64,000 nucleotides of DNA from Cristatella mucedo (taxonomy: Eukaryota > Bryozoa > Phylactolaemata > Cristatellidae): NCBI GenBank assembly GCA_009760855.2, contig WPIO01000152.1:131501-195500 (forward strand). Direction: 5' to 3'. Position numbers and translations under genes: made by a program. The notes beneath the pieces are model-generated. The model made no database searches. It was not told the DNA's origin and saw only the letters and a list, made by a program, of their open reading frames with translations. Each line of letters opens with the position of its first letter. Positions within the stretch are counted from its first letter, which is position 1. This document shows positions 1 to 13,384 of the stretch, one piece after another.

Positions 1-69
1 ATACGCGATTGTTGACTTTGTTTTTATTTAGCCTGTGCATCACAAAGTACGATATTCATGATAGTAACA

Positions 70-870
70 CTATGGCAAATTTGTTGTCCATTGAGCAACT
101 AAATCTCTCTTTTAGCCACTTAATATTTGCCGTAAAAAGGCATGGGCAATATTGCTTGTGACGATATGCAAAGCGTTACCATACATAATATAGCCGGTGG
201 TTACACACGCACACACACACACATTGTTAGACGCTTAGCACTCAAAGAAAGGCTCTCGTGGAACATGCAAATGCTGCGAGGAACAGGCGCACTTTTAGCT
301 TCTTATTAAATATAGCCAAGTCACGTGTGTCGTGACATCAGTTGGAAGTTCGTTCCAGGCTTTGAAAGCAAACGAACTAAAATCATAGTGTGCAAAGGAT
401 TCAAGGTTGGTTCGAGGCATAGTAAAACGACTTGAGTCAGAAGAGATGGAGGTACGATGCTTCGCCTCACCAGGGAGTATCTCAGATTAGCAGGCTGGAG
501 CAAGACGATAATGGAACCTGAGAGTGGTTGACAAAACCTTGAAGTCGATGTGCTGCTACCTAAAGAGTCAATGCAGATCGTAGAGAAGTGGTTTACTGTG
601 GTAGCTGCGATGCTCACGACAAAAAAACCCAGCTCCAGGGTCTTGCACCCACTTCAAGTACCTTTTTTGAGCATGCAGAAAATCCGTGATCAGTGAATTA
701 CAGAAGTCAAGACGGGATGCTATAAAAGCACGGGCCAACTTGGGTGCAGTATTCTCAAAAGCCGTAGCAGCGAGACCGCTCGACGCTCGTTTGCATCTGA
801 CGTTGGAAGAAGCATCAGGTGTCAACGTCTGATCCAACTCGAATCCGAATTTTAGGCAACGTGTAGTCCC
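70..870 (-). mobile_element. CR1/L2-like LINE, 3' fragment
   Basis: On the minus strand this resembles the C-terminal reverse-transcriptase part and 3' UTR of the LINE at 24094-26080. The retained signals are the region after the 'HWLPVKQRIDFK' motif, the 'GDRAFSSYAPKAWNSL'-like stretch and the 3' terminal sequence around 80-150. Frames are broken by stops and indels. The same insertion is present in copy B (26334-27350), so it predates the duplication. In B it is interrupted by a SINE that is absent here. Confidence 0.75.
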
Positions 871-1158
871 ATGATCAGAAGAAGGTGCAAAAGTTTTGTA
901 TTGTATGACTGCTCTCGGAGCGACATGAGGCTGAGACCCACTCGGCCACAAGCTGCTATGAGTCGTAGCTGCTGCAGCACCACGGCCATTCTATTTAAGC
1001 CGAAGCTGGTGGCAGGGGGGCGGCTGACCCTTTTCGTCAAAACAGAAAAGTTGATCCCCCTGTGGCTGTAACAGCAAGATGTTCTAAGTCGTAAAACTTG
1101 AGTCGGCCTACCCTATCAGTTTCCCCCCTCTCCCCTCCCTCTCTCTGTCTCTCAGTCT

Positions 1159-1869
<711 letters not shown>

Positions 1870-4485
1870 TTACGACCCATTATTAAAAAATGCTCGATCC
1901 AGAAGATTTCGCACACAAGCTTCTAGGTACTTGAGGAAGTTCTCACTTTCATTTTGTGGATCAGCAGGGACTGCAGCTGAACGACGCCACAACAAATGAT
2001 TGCTCAAAAGAAGTAGCTTCTTCAGCGTATGAGGGAGCTTATCGCATGCCTTGAAATCAGCAGCCAGAATTGGCAGAATGTGGCTAGTTCCCTTTAGCAG
2101 AGACATCTGAAGCTCAAACTCACTTTTAGGATCAGCTGTTGTCAGAGGAGAGACGATAAGTATTACAAAATTGCATTGATCAATGTGCAGTGCCATCTGT
2201 TCGAGCTCCAACGCACCAAGTTCAAAGTTGTGTCTGCTGACGACGTTTCGAATATCCATTCGCTCCGAAAGAAATTGCTGAACAAGGGTAGCAAGCTCAT
2301 GTTCAGACTGGTGGTATGCTAAGTATACTCTCACATCGCTTAGAGGCCAGCATTGGCTATTTCTGTTAAAGTAATGCTTCAGTTTGTAGAACGCGTATCT
2401 CAGCCTCCATTTAAAAGTGATACAGAAAACTGTGGTAATAAGTACACAGCACAATGCACTTACTACGTAGATGCCAATGCATGCCCACGGAAGTCTTAAA
2501 GTCGACGGTAGGTAGCTAGAAAAAACGCCTGAGCTGGAGCACGTTACATCAGGCAAAAGAATTTTTGTGGTATGTAGCCACATGATGAATTCAAAGTTAC
2601 AATTGCAGGTGACATTACTGAGAACAATGCTCCTCAAGTTGTATAGTTCATGAAGCTCATCAAACTGGTCTAAATTAACCTTATCGATAGGATTAAGAGG
2701 ATTTCCACTAAAATTAAGCAATGCCAAACTTTTGAGGTTGCTGACAGAAGCGTTCCAATGTTCAATCATATTTCCTGACAAGTTTAAAGTTGTCAGCGAA
2801 TCACAGTGGTCGAAAAGGCCATTGTGTATTTGCCTGATGCGATTAAAACATAAATCTAGGTACCGTACTTGAACAATATTTTCAAGAGGTTTCGATGAGC
2901 TGTCTCCAAAGTAGGAGCCCAAGTTGTTGAAGCTCAGGTCAAGCCGTGCCAGCCGAGGTACGGTGCTGTTGGAAATAAAGGACGGATTGAATCTTTCCAA
3001 ATGCATTTGCGATGCACTGAGGACCTCCAGTAATTGGAATCCACCTGGTTCACAGTTTATTTTCGATACTCGTATCCCAGTCACATCTATCATTCGGATG
3101 TTATTTTTTTCAAACATGCTGCCGTCTGGTTCCTGACAAGAAAATAGTTCCGCTTTGAATCCAAGTTCCTTTGCGTATATCCGCGTTAAAAGCGGTGGTG
3201 CTGTTATGAGACCAGAATTTAGATCTCTAAAAATGACCAATAGTAACCACAGCCTAAGTGGCATATTAGGTTCTGGGTAAATAATAGGGTCAAGCTCCCA
3301 TTCCTTAACGTCATCCGTGAATAGATCTTCCTCAGTCAGACAGTTTGTAATCAGATTGTCACCATCGTAAAAGTTTAAAAACCCACTAATGTCGAGAACT
3401 TGCAGTTTGAACAGAAATGGTACAACTGAAATTAGATAAGTCATTTGATCGATAATAAATGTTCCCTGGTTGTAGCCCAATCTCAAATACTTTATATTGG
3501 TAGGTTGTAGTTTTGTTTGAGCTGTTTTTGAAAATTCAAGACTAATAAACAAGTTGTTTGACAGAGTTAAAACAGTCAGACTCATGGCTTGCAAAGCTGC
3601 AAGTGTCTGACTAGTTAATCGAAGAGCCATGTAGTCGCTTACTGAATTGTCGGCCAGCAATGTCTCCAGCTTTACTCCCCCGAGGCCCGAAATAACCTCT
3701 GGGACGTTGGAGATGGAGTTGCAGCTGATGTCGAGCTTTTTCAGAGTCTTATTGAAACCCTGCAGTGCGTCTGGGTCGACGTGGTTCAATCTAGCGCTTC
3801 TCAGAGACAAACGTCGTAACGGCGTAGAGTACAAGCTCCTCACGTCTTCTGCTGTCAGCTTTCGTAATTCTGAGCAGGACGATGTAAGAAATAGAGAATC
3901 CAGATTCGTTAAATTACCCATCGCATCACCAAGAGAACCTTGGGCCGGTATTTGTATTGACAGTTCTCTGAGGTGAATGAGGCCCGAGATTAAAAGATTA
4001 GGGTACACGATAGGACACGGGTCGGTCTGTAGTTGCAGCTTCTCCAAGCGATCGACTGCTTTAAGAGAGCCCGGAGCATATCCTGCATCGTAAGATATTG
4101 AGTTTCCGTTCAAATTTAGGTATTTCAAAGTTTCAAGCCCACGCAGGGACTCACTATTTAGCTCCGTGATGGTATTGTACGACAAATCAAGACTCGTTAG
4201 ATTTTTCAGTCGCTGAAAGACACCAGCTTGGATCGAAGTGATGCGATTTCCTGATAGATTTAGAATGTTGGTGTTGGCAGGAATGTCTGCAGGGATGCTT
4301 GTAAGGCCGCAACTCGAGCAGTCGATTTCCAACGTTGTCATTGAAACAACACACCTGCATGCCTGAAGTTGGTCGTCGCACAATTGACCTGTCGTCGAGG
4401 CCGCAACGATGAAGCAGCACTGGGTCAACACAGAAGCACCAACTGACCAACAGCGAGATAGGGTAGGTCTCATTTCGCGTGTCAT
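1870..4485 (-). CDS. Toll-like receptor A (LRR-TM-TIR), single exon
   Basis: This single open frame encodes a cell-surface or endosomal pattern-recognition receptor of the Toll-like family, 871 residues from the chosen start. It has a hydrophobic signal sequence (about 10-30), an LRRNT with Cys36, 43, 45 and 56, leucine-rich repeats to about 620, a short LRRCT (Cys627, 629, 649), one transmembrane helix (about 668-690) and a cytoplasmic TIR domain (about 717-860). TIR landmarks are box 1 'VRVYLAY', a BB-loop-like 'RHNFELGA' that lacks the usual Pro-Gly, 'VILIVSPL', and 'LLWRR' in the box 3 position. The frame stays open 29 codons further, to 4572. The Met at 4485 is preferred because it matches the only possible start of the paralogue and gives the same 871-residue length. 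There are no introns. The ligand is unknown; the divergent TIR may use a different adaptor or signal weakly. Confidence 0.93.
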   Translation of the reverse strand: MTREMRPTLSRCWSVGASVLTQCCFIVAASTTGQLCDDQLQACRCVVSMTTLEIDCSSCGLTSIPADIPANTNILNLSGNRITSIQAGVFQRLKNLTSLDLSYNTITELNSESLRGLETLKYLNLNGNSISYDAGYAPGSLKAVDRLEKLQLQTDPCPIVYPNLLISGLIHLRELSIQIPAQGSLGDAMGNLTNLDSLFLTSSCSELRKLTAEDVRSLYSTPLRRLSLRSARLNHVDPDALQGFNKTLKKLDISCNSISNVPEVISGLGGVKLETLLADNSVSDYMALRLTSQTLAALQAMSLTVLTLSNNLFISLEFSKTAQTKLQPTNIKYLRLGYNQGTFIIDQMTYLISVVPFLFKLQVLDISGFLNFYDGDNLITNCLTEEDLFTDDVKEWELDPIIYPEPNMPLRLWLLLVIFRDLNSGLITAPPLLTRIYAKELGFKAELFSCQEPDGSMFEKNNIRMIDVTGIRVSKINCEPGGFQLLEVLSASQMHLERFNPSFISNSTVPRLARLDLSFNNLGSYFGDSSSKPLENIVQVRYLDLCFNRIRQIHNGLFDHCDSLTTLNLSGNMIEHWNASVSNLKSLALLNFSGNPLNPIDKVNLDQFDELHELYNLRSIVLSNVTCNCNFEFIMWLHTTKILLPDVTCSSSGVFSSYLPSTLRLPWACIGIYVVSALCCVLITTVFCITFKWRLRYAFYKLKHYFNRNSQCWPLSDVRVYLAYHQSEHELATLVQQFLSERMDIRNVVSRHNFELGALELEQMALHIDQCNFVILIVSPLTTADPKSEFELQMSLLKGTSHILPILAADFKACDKLPHTLKKLLLLSNHLLWRRSAAVPADPQNESENFLKYLEACVRNLLDRAFFNNGS

Positions 4486-4572
4486 TCGACCTTCAAAGAA
4501 CCTTTCTCGAGCCCTTAATTTGCTGAATTTGAGCTGAGCTGTATGCAAGTTTCTACAATGTATGACGTGCAA

Positions 4573-6175
4573 TCTCTAAATAGCAATTGCGATACATGCA
4601 GATAATTGAACTTAAATCTGACAAAATTACAAGATCAAAAATTGAAGTGTTTATTATACTCTATTTTACCTATAACCCTTATTCCAGCACAATACGTTCA
4701 CAAATGGTCTGTTCGAGTGCTTGCGTTTTGTTTCAAAAAGCGAAAGCTGTGATTTCACCTACTCGTATCTTTTAACATATTCTACTCTTAATCTCTAACC
4801 TACTGTTAACATAATGAACTAATATAATAGCATTACTTTATTGATTAGAGGCAGTTTTGCCACGAGCCATGGTGACAAAGAATATCCTTATATTTTCTCA
4901 AGAGACAAGGCAGGAGACGAAAGAGTTATATTTCCTTTTATTCGCTGTAGCTGACAGGAGCTTATCGAAAAATGAATATTCATATTTTATTACGAAGATA
5001 TTCTAAAATGTATCTACGAAGTATTGCAATGCCAATTTCGAGGTGTCGTGTGCATAGCCACTTTGCGATAAACCATTAGATATTACAATTTGGGGTGTAT
5101 CCCCTTTTTAGATCGCCTCTACATGTTCCTTAAGAGATGTTATTTATATCCACAACTGATCAGCCTTGAATGTCTAATTATCAATAGTCGAACTTGTTGT
5201 CTTCCAGCTCGCGAGAGGCAAAGATTTCTTCTCTTCTGCCTCTCTTTCATGGTATGCGATATCCCGAATGTCACCGAATCACATTGACTGCATTGTCTTG
5301 CTAGAATCAGCGAAAGATTGCCAGCCATCTCAATTGTATTATGAAACCCATTTTGATCTTATCGATCATTCTAGACGCACGAGACAATTACTCAACAAGT
5401 AGCATCATTCGTTCAGTGGAGAAGCAGTATGCATTACTTGTAAACAGCTACTGCTGCAGCTGCCCTACCGGCCCAACTGTAAGCTCCTCGCTTTCCGGCC
5501 TCTGTAAATACTTGCATGTGATGTGTGTGGTCTTTGTGAAAACTTTTCGATGACAGAAAGCCGCTTAGGCTCTGAGCTAGCATCTGAAAACATTGCCCCT
5601 CAGTGAACCAAAGGCGTTGGCTTTGTCCTTATTTATTGACGTTCAGACGAAGACGCATCAGTATCACATACATATAGGTATGCACCTGACATTTCTGTAG
5701 CTAGCCCAAGTTAGGCCCTAGGCTAGCTGTAGCGAAGCATGAGTTGGGCCGAGCACTTGGAGAAACTAAGACCAATGAGTCACTCGACTGATTCTACTAA
5801 TCGGTCGAAGTTTCTAGATGCTTGGCATTAAAGCATGTCCAAGCGGTAGCCATGCCCATAACAAGTTCAGTATTCATACGTTAATGAAGTTTCAGTAGGA
5901 CATATGCGGCACAAAAGAACTTGTACAGACCTGGAGCATAGCTTTGAAGAATTCATAGCTAGAATATTTTGGCTACAAAATGTTAATTTTTGTATTTATC
6001 TAACACTTTGTGTAGAGATTATGAGTGAGGACGCATATGCATTTCCAAAATCATAAATATCTGGCATAAAATAGGACACCATAAAAATAATCTTTTTTTG
6101 ATTATTGCGTGCGGCTGATAAAAGCTCGTGTGAGAGACTCTAAGTCAAAGACCAAACAAATTTCATTTTTATCCA
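4573..6175. other. 5' flank of receptor A, no gene seen
   Basis: AT-rich sequence aligning in patches with 31014-32000 upstream of receptor B. The receptor promoter should lie here on the minus strand, but no TATA box or other element can be assigned with confidence. A stretch at about 5551-5640 resembles 23105-23200, suggesting an undefined dispersed repeat. Confidence 0.45.
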
Positions 6176-6179
6176 AGTA

Positions 6180-7400
6180 GCCTTTCAGCGTGATACGAAT
6201 GGACAAAGATCATCCGATGAACCTCTGACATATGGGAAACACCAGGGCTACGTGCTTGGTCCAGTTCTTTTCGCGGTTTATAATCTCCCTCTTGCAGATG
6301 TGATTGCACAGCACAGTCTAGTCTTTCACTTCTATGCGGATGACACTCAGTTGTACCTCTGAATTGATTCCTCCCAGCCCTCCATCACGTCTAATTCTCT
6401 CAACTTCCTTACTGCATGTGTAGATGACATCTACACATGGAAGGCGACAAGTTTTACTAAATTGAATGTGATGAAACCAAGTTCTAGTTATGGGCAAACC
6501 AGTGTATTCAGAAATTGGAAAGGCTAATGCTCAAAATCGGCTATGCCAGCATATCTCCTGTTAAATCTGCACGAAACCTAGTCGTCGTATTCCAAAGTGA
6601 CCTTTCATTAGACGATCACATCAGCTCCATAGTCAACAGTGCCTACTATCAGGTACATAACGTTGCTAAAGCTCGGAATTGTTTATACAGGAACACCATA
6701 TCTAAATTGGTCGGTGCATTTGGGAGATCCTGTACCAACTTCTGTAACTCACTGCTTGCTGGTCTACCAGCCTGGGTATTCAGGGGCTTACAGCTGATGC
6801 AAAACTCAGAAGCCAGGCTCGACTATTGTGAGGGTCGCAGCTGCCACATCACACCACATTTAGCTGACATGCACTTGCTCCCGGTCAAGCGACGAATCGA
6901 CTTCAAGGTTATGCAATTCAATTTCAGGTCCCGTAACTCTTTGGCTCCAGCCAATATATTAGATTTACTCCCCCACCAAGCGAAGCCCCGTACCACCTAC
7001 TTTTCGCGAACTGTTGACCTATACCTCATACAAACCTCAAATCTTTTGGAGACCGCACCTTCAGTTCGCATGCTCCCAAAGCCTGGATCTCACTCCTGAC
7101 TTGCGTCACGATATCTGACTTGACTACATTTAAAAGGAACTAAAAATGCACCTATATATCACAGTGTTTGATGGGTCCCTGCGATTCGTCCTTTATGTGC
7201 TTATGTATGCTGACACTGTGCATGCTGCCACTAACCATGCATGCATTCCGACCCTGTGCATGTCACCCCTAACCATGTTATTCTCGTGTTTTTAGCATTC
7301 TACCACTAAGCTTTCGATCATGCTTCCTTTGCAGCAAATGTAAAGTGACTAGAGGAAAAGATTAGGTTCTCCATGGTGCTTTATCAAATGTATTATCATT
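6180..7400 (+). pseudogene. CR1/L2-like LINE fragment with broken reverse transcriptase
   Basis: The plus strand retains the segment from about 'NGQRSS' through the catalytic 'FHFYADDTQLYL' motif (about 6325-6360, followed at once by a TGA) to the C-terminus and the 3' UTR with its terminal sequence near 7330-7395. Several stops and frameshifts make it dead. Its 3' end and right flank match 32940-33140 in copy B, so the insertion predates the duplication. B keeps only the last 190 bp or so. Confidence 0.88.
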
Positions 7401-7975
7401 CATGTGGTTTCTACCCAAACTTAAAGGTTTTCAGTTAATTGGAAAATGTATGCACAATCGTCTTCTTTTGTTGGGAATTTCGTTACTTTGATGTCTTCCT
7501 GAGAGTGCTGTCGAAGATCTACATTGTTTACTATTAGAAATCGGCTTCTCTTCCTTGTTTGTCAACATAGCAAAACTTTCTTGTCTACTTGGCCAATCAA
7601 GCTCTGCGGCACTTGCCTAAATTCTGGGCCAAAGACTCAGCATTAAAGAGGCAGGTCTCTAAATCTTCCAGATCTAGTAGGAGAGAGTCCATCCAGGGCA
7701 CTCTGGATAAACGAATTCCAGTGTATTGCAAATAGATGAAGTAACAGACATATCTGCTCCACTCTGAAGGTGACCGACTGACAAATCTGACTGTTTTGCC
7801 ACCAAGACTTGGTGTGACTAGCAAGCTTATAGTGCCTTAATAGAGAGGCTAGGCAGAGGAAGGAAACCGAACACATGGGATATTTACAGACCTGGATAAA
7901 CGATAAACTAAGTTGGCAGCTCATTAAGGCTATAATTAGCACTCTTCAAATACTCTGTTAGGCACAGGGCTGGAC
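7401..7975. other. Unassigned duplicated sequence
   Basis: Aligns with about 33123-33690 in copy B. Short open frames on the minus strand are not conserved in length between the copies, so no gene is called. Confidence 0.4.
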
Positions 7976-7977
7976 GA

Positions 7978-8360
7978 TAAGGAGTGAATATCACTGATAA
8001 CAATTCTTCTACAATCTTGCAATAGAATAGAATCTATTTTTAGGCACTCAAAATATTCTGAAACAAAGCATGTCAATGTATCAGTCCTTCTGTGCCTATT
8101 TGGATGCAAGTCAGCGAATGACAATTCACTAAGACGTAGTAAAGACTATTAAAAGATGATTTCTTTAGCTTCTTCTTGAATGCCATCACTGTGGAAGACA
8201 ATGCGATTTCGATCATTAGTCAGTTCTAAGCTTTGAGAGCTTAGTAACTGCAGACTCGGTCTCTGAGGGATTTAAAGTTCATGCAGGGGGGCGTGTGGAA
8301 TTATTAGAGGTACCAGAGGGTGAGTGACAGAACCTTAAATTCGATGCCATTCTCGTTGGG
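7978..8360 (-). mobile_element. Old LINE 3' fragment (minus)
   Basis: On the minus strand a 'FKVLSLT'-like motif, a decayed 'LKSLRDR' stretch and a 'FKKKLKKSSF'-like stretch match the C-terminal end of CR1/L2-like reverse transcriptases, followed by a LINE-like 3' end. The same relic occurs at 33690-34070. Confidence 0.6.
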
Positions 8361-8369
8361 ATGTAACGT

Positions 8370-8722
8370 GCGATTAGTTCGTATTCACTCAAAGCTAATT
8401 ATCCAATCCCAAATGACGTCACAATATCTGCTGACTTAAAGACATTAAAACAGACGCTACTAACGAACGCATCCGTTTCTCACAGCGTTTAGCATGTCCT
8501 CGTGATTACTCTTTTGTGTGCTTGTGCATGCTGCTCCGTGAATACTTCAGCTAAGCATATTTTCCAGTTGAGTCCATGCATGTTACCTCTATTGCTTTTT
8601 TGCTTATTGACATTGAGCATGCTGCCACTAACCATTCGATAAAAGCTTCTTTTAAAGCATGAGTGAACTGCCTTTTACGAGATCAATTTCTGAGGTTGTT
8701 ATACAAATGTATTATCATTAGT
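8370..8722 (+). mobile_element. Old LINE 3' fragment (plus)
   Basis: Sequence like the LINE 3' UTR (repeated 'gcatgctgccactaacc' type motif, then a terminal segment ending in TATTATCATT). It lies head to head with the preceding minus relic and is repeated at 34083-34432. Confidence 0.6.
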
Positions 8723-9599
8723 AGCAGTAGTGCCATGACGTGGAATGCAGCACTGTCCAAGTCCATTACCTCACTGCCAAAGCAAAGATAAAAATTAGAA
8801 TAGGGAATATATTACCGTGAGAATGTCGTACTGGGTTGGTACTAATAGCAGAAGATTGAAATTTCATGAGTGATGAAAGTCTAAAGTCCATGCTCATATT
8901 GGGGAGGGGGCAATTTCAAGCAATCGGGACCACGACCACGATTGAAACTACAATCTCTCCCAACCTGCCCCCTACTCAGAAGCTAGTACTCTGTTTGTGC
9001 TTATCAGCTACTATTGGTTCTGGCGGTTGAAAGCCAATCAGCATTCCGAGACCAGCTCTAACAAAGGGTAGTGTCGCCTAGATGCAATGCCACACATTTT
9101 CTTACCAGCTAATAATAATAGCAACAATAGGCGAAGATAGGTGCTGAGGCCACTAAGATTGCTACACGGTCAACTGCTGCTGAGGCGAGCCGATATTGAT
9201 TCGGCTTCCCTTGTCCAGGTATGTCGGCTTGCCGAAATACCTACAAATAAATGAGATAAAATAGTACTATATAGTTGTGGTCTTGCCGTCATTACTGCAT
9301 TGCTTACTTAGGAAATGCCAATTTAACGTTTTGTCGCTGGGCCTACAGAAACTCGAACTGTCAGAAACTCTGAGACTGCATATTTTTTTCACCTGGACCG
9401 TATTCCAACCACCAGAGGTCTACCTATTCAGAGGTTTTGTGCAAAGCCGACCGTTCTAGAGCCAGATTCGATCGGCGAGGACTTGGGTCAGTTGGGTCTA
9501 ACGTATCTAGTAGAATCGGATTTTGCTTCATACCTCATTTTTAAAATACATACTTTTCCTGTGGCCGATTAAATCGGTAAACACAATCTTATGGAATAT
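8723..9599. other. Unassigned duplicated sequence
   Basis: Closely similar to 34433-34880 up to about 9160, then different. No coding signal is visible. Confidence 0.4.
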
Positions 9600-9775
9600 A
9601 CGAAATATAATTCATCTGTATTGCGTCCAAATAAAACTTGATCTCTGTTTATGCACACATTACATATGCTCAGAGGGCTCGAGCCAACGATCTCAATCGT
9701 AAAATGCATTTACATATATCTCGGTCATCAAGGTGAGCACCTTTACCCTGGGGCCAAACAAAGCAATCTTGCGTT
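9600..9775 (-). mobile_element. tRNA-derived SINE, type 2
   Basis: On the minus strand the tRNA-like head (around 9680-9775, with the B-box-like 'ggctcgagcc') is followed by the short tail that resembles the LINE 3' terminus. The corresponding SINE is present in copy B (35000-35165). Confidence 0.75.
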
Positions 9776-9825
9776 TCATTTCACAATCGGTTCTACCTAT
9801 CCTTTGACCCTTCTAAACCTTACTC

Positions 9826-10165
9826 AACAATAATAATAATAATGCATTGATGTAGCACCCTCGGATAACTCAAATCTCTTTCTAGGCACTTTACATTTGC
9901 TGCAAAGGAAGCACGATCGAATGGTTAGTGGTAGCATGCTCAATAAACAACAGAAATGACATAGAGGTAACATACACAGGGTCTACTTGCAAGTTTGGTT
10001 AGTGGCAGCATGCACAGTATCAGCACGCCTAAGCACATTAAGGACGACTCACGGGGATCCACTAAATGCTGTAATAAATGGATGTGTTTTTAAATTTCTT
10101 TTTAATAGTGCACAAGTCAGGAGATGTCATGACGAAAGTTGTTAGTTCCTGAATCGACGAATTGA
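9826..10165 (-). mobile_element. LINE 3' end, present only in copy A
   Basis: Begins with a (AAT)n tail (9826-9842) and continues as the minus-strand LINE 3' UTR, matching 24094-24400. Copy B lacks it at the corresponding position (about 35240-35280), so it was inserted after the duplication or lost from B. Confidence 0.8.
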
Positions 10166-10199
10166 ACTTGAATAGGTGCTAACTTCTTGCACCCTAATG

Positions 10200-10395
10200 A
10201 TACGCCGTAATGGGTCACTAGGTAAGGTGGTAGCTTTTCATGACCTCGGCCCCGAGTTGTGGTTCGAATCCTGTGGTTGGCGATCCTTTATCGCCTCTGC
10301 AAGCGGTTGTGATAGCCGTAAAGGCTCTTCTGGCGCTATACAAAAAGGAGCTGTTAATTCAGCTAGTATTTATTTATTTATTCGTGTGACCGTAT
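10200..10395 (+). mobile_element. tRNA-derived SINE, type 1, present only in copy A
   Basis: The tRNA-like head has an A-box-like 'actaggtaaggtgg' and a good B-box 'ggttcgaatcc'. A tail like 'ggctcttctggcgctataca' and a TTTA-rich end follow. Copy B has an empty site at about 35300-35325. Confidence 0.82.
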
Positions 10396-10554
10396 TACAT
10401 TTTATGGGCAAGCTTAGTGCAAACAGAACAAGTCGTTGGATAAGCCCATGTCAATCCTTCCTACTTTCTTCCGAGGAACATTTTCCTAAATCAGAGCCTG
10501 TTTAGACAAGGCTTGCCATACACAGAGCTGACAGATATATTTTATAAAGATAGG

Positions 10555-10728
10555 ATTTGGATTTCTGCAATTCACTTGATTCGGAAATCTTGCTCTGTGC
10601 CGTATTGTCTGCAAAAGATGCTAAACTATGCAGGTCGTCTTGTTTGTCTTCAAAGACGCAAACGCCACATCACACTATTCCCATCTTAGCTTCACTGGCT
10701 CCCTATCAAGCATCGAACCAACTTCATG

Positions 10729-10731
<3 letters not shown>
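10555..10731 (+). mobile_element. Old LINE reverse-transcriptase fragment
   Basis: Encodes a 'DFCNSL' motif and a degraded continuation typical of the C-terminal reverse-transcriptase region. It is homologous to about 35575-35765 in copy B and runs directly into the microsatellite. Confidence 0.6.
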
Positions 10732-12357
<1,626 letters not shown>

Positions 12358-13384
12358 GGCTTTCACTTCTATGCGGATGACACTCAGTTGTACTTTTGCC
12401 TTGATCCCTCCCAGACTTCGAGCACCTTGAATTCTCTCAACTCCATTGCTGCATGTATTGATAACATCCGCACATGGACGGCAGCAAAGTTTCTTAACCT
12501 AATCGATGATTAAAACTAACTTATTTGTTATGGGCAAACCAACTGTGATTCAGAAAGTGGAAAGCTTAATGCTTGCAATCGGCTCTGCCAGCATACCACC
12601 TGTTGAATCTGCATGAAATCTAGGTGTCCTATTCCAGAGTGACCTTTCATTAGAAAACCACATCCGTTCTACAGTGAAGTCTGCCTACTTTTAGCTATAA
12701 AACATTGCTGAAATTCTGGCTTGTTAGATAAGGATGCGTAATCTCAATTGGTCCAAATATTAGTGTCATCCTGTACCGACTTCTGTAACTCACTGCTTGC
12801 AGGTCTACAGGCCTGAGCAATCGGGCGCTTACAGTTTGTGCAAAGCAGTTGCCAAATCTCACCACTTCTCACCAACCTGCACTGGTTCAACTTTCTGTCA
12901 ACCACTTTTAGGTCCCATCATTATTTGGCTTTCGCCGACCTATCAGATCCACTCCTCCAGCAAGCGAAGCGTCGTCTCTGTTCTTACTCGAATCGTTTAC
13001 CTCGTGCAAACCTCAAATCTTTTGGAGACTGTGCCTTCAGGTCGTTTGCCCCCAAAACCTGGAACTCACTTCTGACTTGAGTCACGACTTCACGACTTGA
13101 TCACATTTGAAAGGAAACTACAAGTAATCAATTTCTCACAGCACTTAGTGGGTCATGTGATTCGTTCTTTATGTGCTTATTCGTGCTGATACTGTGCATG
13201 CTGCCACTAACCTTACTTGCATGCTGACCCTGTGCATGTCACACCTATTCATGCAGTTCTTGTTGTTATTGAGCATGCTACTACCAATAACCATTTGATC
13301 ACGCTTCCTTTGCAGCAAATGCAAAGTGCTGGGAAAGAGATTGAGTTCTCTGAGGGCACTCTATCAACTGTAGCACTATTATTA
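12358..13384 (+). pseudogene. CR1/L2-like LINE fragment
   Basis: Starts at the catalytic 'FHFYADDTQLYF' segment and runs through the C-terminal reverse-transcriptase region to the 3' UTR, ending in the terminal repeat and ATTATT at about 13350-13384. Multiple stops and frameshifts. It abuts the R2-like fragment. Confidence 0.87.

Noticed and set aside
3647-3976. 109-codon frame opposite receptor A, with a similar 125-codon one opposite receptor B
   Set aside because: They are antisense to conserved LRR codons; their similarity follows from the paralogous receptors.
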